Below, piece by piece: positions 7,766 through 15,706 of a DNA stretch of 64,000 nucleotides. The stretch comes from a virus: the IMG/VR virus record IMGVR_UViG_3300001450_000023, positions 1-64,000 of that record. One strand, given 5' to 3'. Position 1 is the first letter of the stretch. Each line of letters begins with the position of its first letter. The notes below the pieces were generated by a model. The model made no database searches. It was not told where the DNA came from and saw only the letters and a list, made by a program, of their open reading frames with translations. The translations under genes were made by a program, and so were the position numbers.

Positions 7766-8479
7766 ATGGCAAAAAGTGTTGCAATTGTTGCAGATTCAGG
7801 ATTTGGTAAGTCTACTGCTATAGCAAAAATAGAAGCTATAGGTCACAAAGGACTAGATCCAAAAACTACATTAGTAGTTAATGTTAAAAACAAACCTCTA
7901 CCAATCAAAGGGTGGAAAAACAGTTTTAAACCAATTAATAATAAGGAAGATCTGAAGAAAGGTAATTACCTTGCTACTTCAGACTATGGTGTCATTATAG
8001 ACACTATGAATTATTTTAATGAACATAGAAAAGAAGTTGTTAATGTAGTCATAGATGATTTTCAGTATATTATGGCAGACAATTTCATGAAAGATGCCTT
8101 AAAAACAGGTTATGATAAGTTCAACAAGTTAGCAAAGAGAACTTATGATGTGTTGAATACAGGTATTTCTATGAGAGAAGATGTTAATTTTATTATTCTT
8201 ACTCATTCTGAGATAGTAGAAACCCAAAACTTTGGTACTACTTATAAGATGAAAACTATAGGTAAGATGTTAGATGACAAAGTTAAGTTAGAAGGTCTAT
8301 TCACTATAGTATTATATGGTAAATCTTCTTTTGATACTAAGAAAGGAGTACAGAGAAGTTTTGTAACTAATATGGATGGACAGTTTCCAGCTAAATCTCC
8401 ATTTGGAATGTTTGATGAATTATATATTAAGAATGATTTAGGTCTAGTAATAGATACTATGAATGAATATTATAACTAA
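7766..8479 (+). CDS. RecA-like P-loop ATPase, Sak4-type
   Basis: A 237-residue ATPase with Walker A ADSGFGKST (residues 9-17) almost at the N-terminus and Walker B NVVIDD (D97, D98). Short single-domain P-loop proteins of this design in phage replication operons include the Sak4 single-strand annealing and recombination group. A role in recombination-dependent replication or annealing is likely. The protein lacks the N- and C-terminal domains of RecA. It follows the DnaB-like gene directly. Confidence 0.75.
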   Translation: MAKSVAIVADSGFGKSTAIAKIEAIGHKGLDPKTTLVVNVKNKPLPIKGWKNSFKPINNKEDLKKGNYLATSDYGVIIDTMNYFNEHRKEVVNVVIDDFQYIMADNFMKDALKTGYDKFNKLAKRTYDVLNTGISMREDVNFIILTHSEIVETQNFGTTYKMKTIGKMLDDKVKLEGLFTIVLYGKSSFDTKKGVQRSFVTNMDGQFPAKSPFGMFDELYIKNDLGLVIDTMNEYYN

Positions 8480-8490
8480 AAACTTTAAAA

Positions 8491-8730
8491 ATGAGTGATA
8501 TAACTGAAAAATTACAAAAAATAGTAGATGAAGAATCTGCTAAAGTAGAAAAAACTGGAAGATCACATATTGAAACCTGTGATGCTAGCTATTATGGCTG
8601 GGACACAGATATATGGGATCATAGACATACTATTATGAATGCATTTATTAAAAGAGGGTATCATGTATCTTCTAAAAGTAATCATGGTGTATTAGATATT
8701 GTCATTGTAAAACCTATAGAAGTATCATAA
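8491..8730 (+). CDS. Small hypothetical protein
   Basis: A 79-residue protein with a helical N-terminus and a compact His/Trp-rich middle. No recognised domain. It ends at TAA 8728-8730, which overlaps the beginning of the radical SAM frame, so the two are likely translationally coupled. Confidence 0.65.
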   Translation: MSDITEKLQKIVDEESAKVEKTGRSHIETCDASYYGWDTDIWDHRHTIMNAFIKRGYHVSSKSNHGVLDIVIVKPIEVS

Positions 8731-9596
8731 GGAGTGTAGAAAGAAAAACATTTAAAATAAGACCATCAGGAAGAAGTAGTGATTACATTACTCCTTCTTT
8801 TGGTTATGGATGTTTATTCAAATGTAGTTATTGCTATATGAAAAGACACTTAAAAGAAGGACTTTCTATAGCTACAAATACTGAAGATATACTTGGGCAT
8901 ATATTTGAACATGCTAAAACTTTAGGAGATAAAATTCCTAATCAAACATCAAAACAATTCTGGACTTATGATATTAGTTGCAATGAAGATTTTGCACTAC
9001 ATTTAAAGTATCACAATGCTAGAATGATATTTGATTTTTTTACTTATTCTGATTTACCTATAATGGCTACAATGGCTACTAAATATGTAAATCCTGACTT
9101 AATAAATTATGATGTTCAGGATATAAATGGGAATAGTAGAATAAGAATAAGATTTAGTCTTATGCCTCAGAAATTATCTGATGTTTTAGAACCTAATACT
9201 TCTAAAATTATTGATAGGATAAAAGCTATTGATGCTTTTATAGATGCTGGGTATGATGTTCACATAAATTATAGTCCTATAGTAGTATATAAAGAATGGT
9301 TAGAGGATTACAAATATTTATTTCAAATGGTAGATGATTATGTAGATTATAAAAATCAAGTTCAATCAGAAGTTATATTTTTAACTCACAATGAACAAAA
9401 ACACATAGATAATTTAAAAAACAATTTACCTAAAGAAAATATATTATGGAATCCTCAAATACAGGAAAGTAAAGTTTCTCAATATGGTGGTGCTAATGTT
9501 AGATACAAGCACAACTACAAGAGAAAATGGATTATTCAATTCAAAAATTTACATAATGAAATTATACCTTGGAATACAATAAGGTATATTTTTTAA
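8727..9596 (+). CDS. Radical SAM protein, spore photoproduct lyase-like, non-canonical start
   Basis: The 4Fe-4S motif CX3CX2C is encoded at 8811-8834 (GCLFKCSYCYM), preceded by an SDYITPSFGYG stretch typical of the spore photoproduct lyase (SPL)-like family and followed by KRH. The first in-frame ATG (8838) would remove all three Cys, so translation must begin earlier. Upstream the frame is open from 8682 but has no ATG, GTG or TTG. ATA 8727, overlapping the previous stop, is my best guess, giving 289 residues. An AAGGAG lies at 8729-8734. SPL enzymes cleave thymine spore photoproducts; the substrate of this relative is unknown, DNA repair being one option. Confidence 0.75.
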   Translation: MRSVERKTFKIRPSGRSSDYITPSFGYGCLFKCSYCYMKRHLKEGLSIATNTEDILGHIFEHAKTLGDKIPNQTSKQFWTYDISCNEDFALHLKYHNARMIFDFFTYSDLPIMATMATKYVNPDLINYDVQDINGNSRIRIRFSLMPQKLSDVLEPNTSKIIDRIKAIDAFIDAGYDVHINYSPIVVYKEWLEDYKYLFQMVDDYVDYKNQVQSEVIFLTHNEQKHIDNLKNNLPKENILWNPQIQESKVSQYGGANVRYKHNYKRKWIIQFKNLHNEIIPWNTIRYIF

Positions 9597-9606
9597 AAAC
9601 TTAAAA

Positions 9607-9960
9607 ATGGGAAGATATATAACAGGAGATATAGACCATAAATTTTGGTTTGCTGTTCAATCATCTGATGCTGCTTCTAAATTTGGAGGTGAAATGGAAC
9701 ATTCTTATATCCAATATGGATATGATGATATGGAAGATTTTAATATAGAAACTTTAGATGCTTTAATAAAAACATTCAATACTGATTTTGATGAAAAAGT
9801 AGATAAATCAACAGATCCAGAATGGTTTAATAAATGGTATAATAGCAAAAGAGGAGTTTCAGAATCAGCAGCAGAATTAGTAGCAGATGTCCAACTTGGT
9901 ATAACAATATACCAATGCCTTCTTGAAGAAGGACAATGTTATTTTGAAGCAGGATTATAA
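9607..9960 (+). CDS. Conserved phage hypothetical protein
   Basis: A 117-residue acidic protein that opens with GRYITGDIDHKFWF, a start I associate with phage hypothetical proteins of unknown function. No metal-binding or membrane motif. It lies 10 bases after the radical SAM gene and belongs to the same operon. Confidence 0.65.
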   Translation: MGRYITGDIDHKFWFAVQSSDAASKFGGEMEHSYIQYGYDDMEDFNIETLDALIKTFNTDFDEKVDKSTDPEWFNKWYNSKRGVSESAAELVADVQLGITIYQCLLEEGQCYFEAGL

Positions 9961-9996
9961 TAAGGAATTAAATTTTTAACATAAATCAATTTTATT

Positions 9997-10428
9997 ATGC
10001 AAAAACAAATCACAGTAAGCCAGATTCTAGAAGATCTAGAGAATGGTATGACAAGAACTCCTTCTGATAAAAGATATAACTCAGAAGTAGGAAGCATTAT
10101 GGAAAAGTATAACCTTACAAAGTTTGAGGTTATATTATTATTTAAGAATGAAAAGTTGAAAGGCAAGAAAACTAAACAGCCCAGACAATTATCATTTGTT
10201 TTAGTAGATGATACAGAAACTACAAATAATGTAGTTGAAGAACCTTCTCCTGAAATTATTGTAGCAGTAAACTCAATGACAGGACAAGAAATTCAAGATG
10301 TTTTAGAAGATTCAAATGTAGAACAACCTGTAGAAGAAACAACTAATGATGTATCTTTTACTCTTGTAGAAGAAACAGAAGAAGCAGAAGTTGTTGAAGA
10401 AGAAAATAATGACCAATTAGGTTGGTAA
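9997..10428 (+). CDS. Hypothetical protein with acidic tail
   Basis: This 143-residue protein has a basic, probably helical N-terminal domain (residues 1-60) and a long Glu/Val/Thr-rich acidic tail ending in DNDQ-type residues and GW. The layout (small folded domain plus disordered acidic tail) is common in phage DNA-associated proteins but does not identify a family. It starts at a TATTATG context and is followed by a terminator at 10440, so it ends a transcription unit. Confidence 0.65.
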   Translation: MQKQITVSQILEDLENGMTRTPSDKRYNSEVGSIMEKYNLTKFEVILLFKNEKLKGKKTKQPRQLSFVLVDDTETTNNVVEEPSPEIIVAVNSMTGQEIQDVLEDSNVEQPVEETTNDVSFTLVEETEEAEVVEEENNDQLGW

Positions 10429-10439
10429 GAATATTCATA

Positions 10440-10468
10440 ATAGAGTCTAAATAGGCTCTATATTTTTT
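10440..10468 (+). terminator. Intrinsic terminator
   Basis: An 8-bp stem, ATAGAGTC (10440-10447) with GGCTCTAT (10454-10461), has one G-T pair and a 6-base loop, then A and six T. Confidence 0.8.
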
Positions 10469-10487
10469 AAATTTTAAATATATAATT

Positions 10488-11255
10488 ATGTTATTTGGTG
10501 GATATGAAAGTAATGAAAGAAAATCCTCAATACATTTTGGTCTTAATCAAGGTGTAAAATTACAAAAGTTTGAGTATAACCCAAGCATTGAATTTGCTAA
10601 TGGTAATACTGCAGAAGGTGTAGAAATAGAATTCAACGTAAGTGGTTCTGTTGTTAGAAGTAACATTTACCCTCCTACAAAAGTTTATGATGGAGGACAA
10701 GAGATTACAGATCCTACACACAAAGCATTTAAGAAAGCAATTATTGAATTCAAGAAAAGAATTTATCATATTGCTGAATCTTTTATGTCTAGAGAAGCTT
10801 TAATTGAAGCTATTTCTGTTCCTAAACCTTTTGGAGAATTTATGGAATCTATAATAAGTTCTTTTGAAGAAGGATGGCAAGAAAAGCCAATTGACTTGTT
10901 CTTACAATATCAATGGCAGCTAAGAGAAGGAGCAGAAAGAAAATACTTAGAAGTACCAAAGAAAACTTCTCAAGGTCCATTTATTATGCCTGCACTTGCT
11001 GGTGACTGGAAAAAAGTCCTCATTAGTGAAAGTGGTGATGGTTCATTAAATGGAGTTGCTTTTGGTAAACTTAAAGGTAAAACATTTACTACTGACAATG
11101 GTCTTGAAATTATTTTCAAAACTAAAGATACAGGAATGTTTTACATAAATGATGACAATGAAGTTCATCCATTTGTAAGGTCTAGCTGGTTTATGGAAAA
11201 TGGTTGGGCAGCTGCAGATGATGAAGCTGAAAGTACATTAGATAGCTGGGCATAA
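10488..11255 (+). CDS. Probable single-stranded DNA-binding protein
   Basis: A 255-residue protein with a Gly-rich start (MLFGGYE), a beta-rich body with scattered aromatic residues, and an acidic C-terminus (DDEAESTLDSW). An acidic C-terminal tail is usual in phage ssDNA-binding proteins such as T7 gp2.5. The gene lies between recombination and primase genes and follows a terminator, which suggests a separate, perhaps stronger promoter. The function is inferred from context and tail; no OB-fold signature can be shown by eye. Confidence 0.5.
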   Translation: MLFGGYESNERKSSIHFGLNQGVKLQKFEYNPSIEFANGNTAEGVEIEFNVSGSVVRSNIYPPTKVYDGGQEITDPTHKAFKKAIIEFKKRIYHIAESFMSREALIEAISVPKPFGEFMESIISSFEEGWQEKPIDLFLQYQWQLREGAERKYLEVPKKTSQGPFIMPALAGDWKKVLISESGDGSLNGVAFGKLKGKTFTTDNGLEIIFKTKDTGMFYINDDNEVHPFVRSSWFMENGWAAADDEAESTLDSWA

Positions 11256-11266
11256 AATCTTATAAT

Positions 11267-12268
11267 ATGTTATATGGAGGATTAAATGGTCTAATATCAC
11301 TAACAAAGAATGAAATATTAAAGAGGATATCTCAGCAAGAGATATTCTCTATTTTGTTTGGTGATATAGATTACAAAAGTAGATATGTAAATCCTATTAG
11401 GAATGATGAAAAGGCAGGATGTTTTTTTTCATGGCATAATGGAATATTATGGTTTTCTGATTTTGCAGACATTAAAGTTAATAGGGATTGCTTTGAGTTA
11501 CTCAAAGATGCTTATAATTTAAATTTTTATGAAACTCTACAATATATAGATGAATATTTTGGATTAGGAATACAAAATGGTAATCCAATAAAACCTAAAA
11601 TTGTAGATAAGATAGTAGTAAAAAAATCTACTAAAAGTAAAACCCTTATAACATATCAAAAAAGAACTTTTGATAGACATCACAAAAAGTACTGGTCTAA
11701 TTATGAAATTACTCAAGAGCAATTACTACAAGACCAAGTATTCCCTACAGTTTATTTTAAAATTCATTCTAGAGCAAAAGATAAATGGGTAACCATAAGA
11801 CCTTTTGCTAATGAAGTAACTTTTACTATAGACCAATGGGGAGGTGATGCTATTAAAATATGCAGAGCATTACACAAAGGAGATATGAAATGGATTACAA
11901 ACTGTACAAAGAATCATATAGGTATTGATAATGGTTTTCAAGGTGAAAATTTAATTATAACTAAATCTTATAAAGATTGGAGAGTTTTAAAAAATCAAAA
12001 TCTATCTGCAATATGGCTACAAAATGAGGGAATGTTTCCTAAACAGGAATTATTAGAATCATTGTGTATGACATATAATAATATATATGTATGGTTTGAT
12101 AATGATGATCCAGGAATTAAAGCAGGAAAAAAGTTAAAAGAAATAATATCTTCTTTTCATGACAATGTAGAACACATTTATTTACCTGATAAAAAGGTTA
12201 AAGATCCTGCTGAGTGTATATTTAAAAATAAAAAACTATTTTACAATTTTATAAAATTATTATTATGA
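11267..12268 (+). CDS. DNA primase, DnaG/Toprim type
   Basis: This 333-residue protein has a Toprim-like C-terminal half: ITKSYKDW at 231-238 in the position of the first Toprim motif and FDNDDPG (277-283) as the DxD metal motif, followed by GKKL. The N-terminal part (about 20-100) resembles the phage primase region that precedes the RNA polymerase domain; I see no classic Cys4 zinc finger. The role is synthesis of primers on the lagging strand with the DnaB-like helicase. Its stop overlaps the next start (12265) by four bases. Confidence 0.75.
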   Translation: MLYGGLNGLISLTKNEILKRISQQEIFSILFGDIDYKSRYVNPIRNDEKAGCFFSWHNGILWFSDFADIKVNRDCFELLKDAYNLNFYETLQYIDEYFGLGIQNGNPIKPKIVDKIVVKKSTKSKTLITYQKRTFDRHHKKYWSNYEITQEQLLQDQVFPTVYFKIHSRAKDKWVTIRPFANEVTFTIDQWGGDAIKICRALHKGDMKWITNCTKNHIGIDNGFQGENLIITKSYKDWRVLKNQNLSAIWLQNEGMFPKQELLESLCMTYNNIYVWFDNDDPGIKAGKKLKEIISSFHDNVEHIYLPDKKVKDPAECIFKNKKLFYNFIKLLL

Positions 12269-12891
12269 CAACTAGAAAAGTTAGAATTTTTTCAACAAAA
12301 GTTAAAGCTCAAATAGATACTGATGTAACTAACTGGGGAGATCTAAAAAATATTTTAAGAGACAGACAAATTCCATATAGTGGAATGACTGCAGCTCTAA
12401 GTGGTTCTAATTTATCATTAGAATCTAATGCTGCTCAATTACCTAATACAGATTTTGTTTTGTATCTAATGCCACAGAAAACTAAAAGTGGTATCAATGT
12501 AGAAGCATTTTCTTATATGGATTTAAGACAAACAATTCAAAGCATTATAGAAACTACAGGAGATGTAGCTAAGAATTTTTTTAATGATGAATTGAATTAC
12601 ACTAGAAAAAATGCATCTCAATTAAGAGTTTTATTGCAAGAATGGAATAAACAAGTTCCTGTAGCAAGTCAAGAAAATGTTGAGTTGACAAACCTTATTG
12701 CAAATTTAAAATCTTTAGAAACCAAACATCAACATTTAGTTGATCAAGCAATAGTATTACTCGAAAGAGTAATGCATGCTTGGGATGATGAAGAAGAAAT
12801 AGAAGCAGAATTTGAAAAATTAAATTCTGAATTTAATCCACCTGAATGTGAAGATTTTCGTGAAGAAGCATCTTCAGAAGATTATTTTTAA
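12265..12891 (+). CDS. Ubiquitin-like (beta-grasp) protein with helical acidic extension
   Basis: Residues 1-75 read as a beta-grasp ubiquitin-like fold: a beta-hairpin (3-18), an alpha-helix (22-33), further strands, and a last strand DFVLYLMPQ followed by KTKSG. The remainder (80-208) is a helical segment and an acidic tail, and there is no C-terminal Gly-Gly. In the PRTRC plasmid system a small ubiquitin-like protein is encoded beside a ThiF-like E1 and a JAB protein, both of which lie downstream here. I infer a phage ubiquitin-like component, either conjugated after processing or acting as a scaffold. It overlaps the primase gene by four bases and is followed by a terminator-like hairpin. 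Confidence 0.6.
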   Translation: MTTRKVRIFSTKVKAQIDTDVTNWGDLKNILRDRQIPYSGMTAALSGSNLSLESNAAQLPNTDFVLYLMPQKTKSGINVEAFSYMDLRQTIQSIIETTGDVAKNFFNDELNYTRKNASQLRVLLQEWNKQVPVASQENVELTNLIANLKSLETKHQHLVDQAIVLLERVMHAWDDEEEIEAEFEKLNSEFNPPECEDFREEASSEDYF

Positions 12892-12893
12892 AC

Positions 12894-12917
12894 AAAGGCT
12901 CTTAATTGAGCCTTTTT
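12894..12917 (+). terminator. Terminator-like hairpin inside the ubiquitin-like gene set
   Basis: A perfect 8-bp stem, AAAGGCTC (12894-12901) with GAGCCTTT (12908-12915), has a 6-base loop and ends in five T. It may attenuate expression between the ubiquitin-like gene and the next gene. Confidence 0.7.
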
Positions 12918-12929
12918 AAATTTTATATT

Positions 12930-14129
12930 ATGACAGAAGAATTTGTTAAAGATATACTTGAACTTAAAAGACAAGAGTTTGAGAAACAAGACATGTTAAG
13001 TAAAAATAATTATTCACCACCAATTTATGAAGTAATTAGTAAAAAATATCATTCTTCTTTGTCAAATATAATAGAAGTATTTGATGAAGTATTTGGTAGA
13101 GAATATTGGGATATGCAAGTAGAACCTAGAGCTTATCATAATTTAGGTGGTAATAGTGTCTATAACAAAGAATTAAATGTAGTTGTCCGTTTTCCTGAAT
13201 TAACAGTAACTAATGAAAATGAAAGATCTATTTTATTAGAAAATTTCTTTTTAAGATTAGTTTTTAATGGTAGAAGAACATATAATTTAGAAACTTCAGA
13301 TTATACATATTTCTTTGATATGAGAGCAAATCTAGAAGGTAAATTAAATACTCCTAGTGCTCAACAATTATATAAAGATTATCACCATAGCCATATTCAT
13401 AGTAGTGCTGATAGAATAAATTTTCAATCATTTTGTACAGGTAGAAATTTCTTTTCAGACCTTTATAGAGGATATAATAATGACCCTTGTAAAGAAAATT
13501 TATTCATGTTAGCTAAATATATGATTAATATGGCTAGTACAGAATCACTAGCTGGTGTTCCTTATATAAAGATGGACACAGTATTATTTACTGACCATAG
13601 TAGAACTCTTGATGAATCAGTATTTCATAATTTAAATCAATATGTAAAATATTTGAAAATAAAACCTGTTGATTGGACATTTAAAAATGGTTTTTTAAGC
13701 ATTGTAGATAATGAAAAGTTTGAAAGAAATCTATATGAATTAGTTATGAACTCAATAGATGAATTAAACATGGAAGAAACTAATACTACTTGGTTAATTA
13801 ATAATATTAAATGTAGAAAAGACAATTTAGGTAACTATTATTCAATAAGACAAGATTTTGATAATGATTACATACAAACTTATATAAGAGATCAGAATAC
13901 AAATAATACTTTTTATTTTAAAGGCAGTAAGTTTCCAATCTCTTTGAGTAAAGAAACATTTATTAATGAAGATAATTTTTATTTAAATCAAAAAATTAAA
14001 AAGCATGCAAAACAATATATTGAAAGACAAATTAATGAAAAAAAGCTTACCTCTTATTTCAAATCAAGAAGTAATAGAAGTAAGATTGAACAAGACAATA
14101 ATGTCAAAAATAAAATACTTGTGCAATAA
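12930..14129 (+). CDS. Candidate E2-like (UBC/RWD-like) protein
   Basis: About 399 residues from ATG 12930 (TATTATG context); a TTG eight codons upstream falls inside the terminator hairpin. The core at 83-110 (VVVRFPELTVTN, then a hydrophobic helix) is followed by HHSHIHS (152-158) and FCTG with C169. A His-rich motif followed by a single conserved-looking Cys-x-Gly is the pattern described for divergent prokaryotic E2-like proteins, and the partners on both sides are E1/Ubl/JAB genes. Assignment as an E2 rests on this pattern and on context; a structural prediction is needed. The gene overlaps the JAB frame by about 95 bases. Confidence 0.5.
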   Translation: MTEEFVKDILELKRQEFEKQDMLSKNNYSPPIYEVISKKYHSSLSNIIEVFDEVFGREYWDMQVEPRAYHNLGGNSVYNKELNVVVRFPELTVTNENERSILLENFFLRLVFNGRRTYNLETSDYTYFFDMRANLEGKLNTPSAQQLYKDYHHSHIHSSADRINFQSFCTGRNFFSDLYRGYNNDPCKENLFMLAKYMINMASTESLAGVPYIKMDTVLFTDHSRTLDESVFHNLNQYVKYLKIKPVDWTFKNGFLSIVDNEKFERNLYELVMNSIDELNMEETNTTWLINNIKCRKDNLGNYYSIRQDFDNDYIQTYIRDQNTNNTFYFKGSKFPISLSKETFINEDNFYLNQKIKKHAKQYIERQINEKKLTSYFKSRSNRSKIEQDNNVKNKILVQ

Positions 14130-15027
14130 AATTTCACAGGTTGAATGGTCAGGAGTATTATTTTACTCCTTGAAAGGCAATATAAAAAATCCTTCTAAGA
14201 TGGTTTGTGTAATAGAAGATATTCTACCTATGGATATGGGTTCAGCAGCATATACTGAATACTCATTTGATGATAGAGTAGTTACTTTTTTGCAAGAAGA
14301 AGAGGAGAGATTTGATTGGCATATAGGTCACATACATTCTCACAATAATATGAAAACATTTTTTTCAGGAACTGATATGTCAGAATTAAATGACAATTCT
14401 GAAAATCACAATTTCTATTTATCTCTTATTGTGAATAATGCAATGGATCTTACAGCTAAGGTAGCTCAAAGAATCAAGTTAAAAGATATTTCATTTCTTG
14501 CTAATGATAGAGATGGCAATACATATTCTAAGAAACTAGCTAATGATAAAGAAGTTCTTATGATATATGATTGTAACATTAAAATCCCTAAAAGTGAATT
14601 GTTAGAAAACTCTTTCATAAGATCTGTTGATAAAATAATCAAAGATAATGAAGAGGCTAACAAGAAAATGAAATCTAATAATAATTTAGCATGGGATTTT
14701 AATGAAAATGTAGATTTAGAATTTGATTTTACAGATGATATAGAGATTGAGAATGCACTTGTGTATTGCTTAAGAAAAGGAGTAACTTTTAGAGATGATA
14801 CATTAGAAGATTGTCTTGATGACATTTTTGAATTTAAAAACTGGGATGATTATGATGATATTGAATATTATTTGAAAAGATATTGTTTGAAAACAAGCAA
14901 TCTTTATAATTCAACTGATTATGATAAATTGTTAAATCAAATGATTTATAAATTAAATGAATTTGTAATTGTATATCCAGAAATTAAAAACATTTTAAAA
15001 CATTTTAAACATGAGTCAGAGATTTGA
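14035..15027 (+). CDS. JAB/MPN (JAMM) metalloprotease, candidate deubiquitinase-like peptidase
   Basis: Complete JAMM signature: E37 in VEWSG, then H101-S-H103, seven residues, S111, two residues, D114 (HxH-x7-S-x2-D). JAMM proteins are zinc isopeptidases that remove or process ubiquitin-like modifiers. The JAB domain spans about 10-150; the C-terminal 180 residues are acidic and of unknown fold. In-frame ATGs exist at 14005, 14035 and 14101. The last would cut the first strand of the domain, so I prefer 14035 despite a 95-base overlap with the upstream gene. It overlaps the E1-like gene by 17 bases. All catalytic residues are present, so activity is expected. Confidence 0.8.
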   Translation: MKKSLPLISNQEVIEVRLNKTIMSKIKYLCNKISQVEWSGVLFYSLKGNIKNPSKMVCVIEDILPMDMGSAAYTEYSFDDRVVTFLQEEEERFDWHIGHIHSHNNMKTFFSGTDMSELNDNSENHNFYLSLIVNNAMDLTAKVAQRIKLKDISFLANDRDGNTYSKKLANDKEVLMIYDCNIKIPKSELLENSFIRSVDKIIKDNEEANKKMKSNNNLAWDFNENVDLEFDFTDDIEIENALVYCLRKGVTFRDDTLEDCLDDIFEFKNWDDYDDIEYYLKRYCLKTSNLYNSTDYDKLLNQMIYKLNEFVIVYPEIKNILKHFKHESEI

Positions 15028-15706
15028 TAGATTTAAAGATGCAGAATGGTTTGGTGATAGAACTGTTCTTATAGGTGGGTGTGGTGGAATAGGCTCTTGG
15101 TTGAGTCTATTTCTATCTAGGGCAGGATTTACTCAAGTTATATATGATGATGACAAAGTAGAAGAACATAATATTGGTGGACAACTGTATGGTATCAAAA
15201 ATGTTGGTAAAACAAAAGTAGATTCTATGGTTGAAATTATTCATCAGTTTACTGGAGATAATAAAGTGCATGTGTTTTGTGAGAGAATGGATAAAACATC
15301 TCCTACTAATAATTATGTATTTTCTGCTTTTGATAATATGAAAGCTAGAAAAGAGTTATTTCACAACTGGCTTGAGTCACATGGTAAGAGTAATGATGCT
15401 ATATTTATAGATGGTAGATTAGCAGCAGAAAGTTTGCAAGTATATACTGTAAAAGGAAATGATTCTGATTCTATTAAAAATTATGGAGAATCTCTTTTTG
15501 ATGATTCTGAAGTAGAAGAAGAACCATGTACTTTGAAGCAAACTACTCATATGGCTGCAATGATAGCATCTATAATGACAGGTTTTTTTACAAATTATAT
15601 TGTTAATGTGAATGAAAAGGAAGAAGTTAGACAAGTACCTAACTTTCATTCTTATTATTTACCAAACCATTATTACAATGCAATCAATAGCACAAATTTT
15701 AAGTAA
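15011..15706 (+). CDS. ThiF/E1-like adenylating enzyme
   Basis: A 231-residue Rossmann protein with a nucleotide-binding loop GGCGGIG (22-28), acidic D46-D48, and DDKVEEHNIGGQ (47-58), the counterpart of the ThiF/E1 motif DxDxVxxxNLxRQ. The usual Arg of the RQ pair is Gly here. A candidate catalytic Cys is C173 in EPCTLKQT. E1-like enzymes adenylate the C-terminus of a ubiquitin-like protein. The length fits a minimal one-domain enzyme like ThiF or the PRTRC ThiF protein. It is translationally coupled to the JAB gene and followed by an overlapping gene of unknown function. Confidence 0.8.
   Translation: MSQRFDRFKDAEWFGDRTVLIGGCGGIGSWLSLFLSRAGFTQVIYDDDKVEEHNIGGQLYGIKNVGKTKVDSMVEIIHQFTGDNKVHVFCERMDKTSPTNNYVFSAFDNMKARKELFHNWLESHGKSNDAIFIDGRLAAESLQVYTVKGNDSDSIKNYGESLFDDSEVEEEPCTLKQTTHMAAMIASIMTGFFTNYIVNVNEKEEVRQVPNFHSYYLPNHYYNAINSTNFK

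Noticed and set aside
8706-8730. A -1 frameshift site joining the 79-residue gene to the radical SAM frame
   Set aside because: No good slippery heptamer was found in the overlap, so I prefer a non-standard start, although it cannot be excluded.
14466-14825. A 119-codon minus-strand frame opposite the JAMM gene
   Set aside because: The opposite strand encodes a complete JAMM domain with coupled neighbours; the frame is a shadow.
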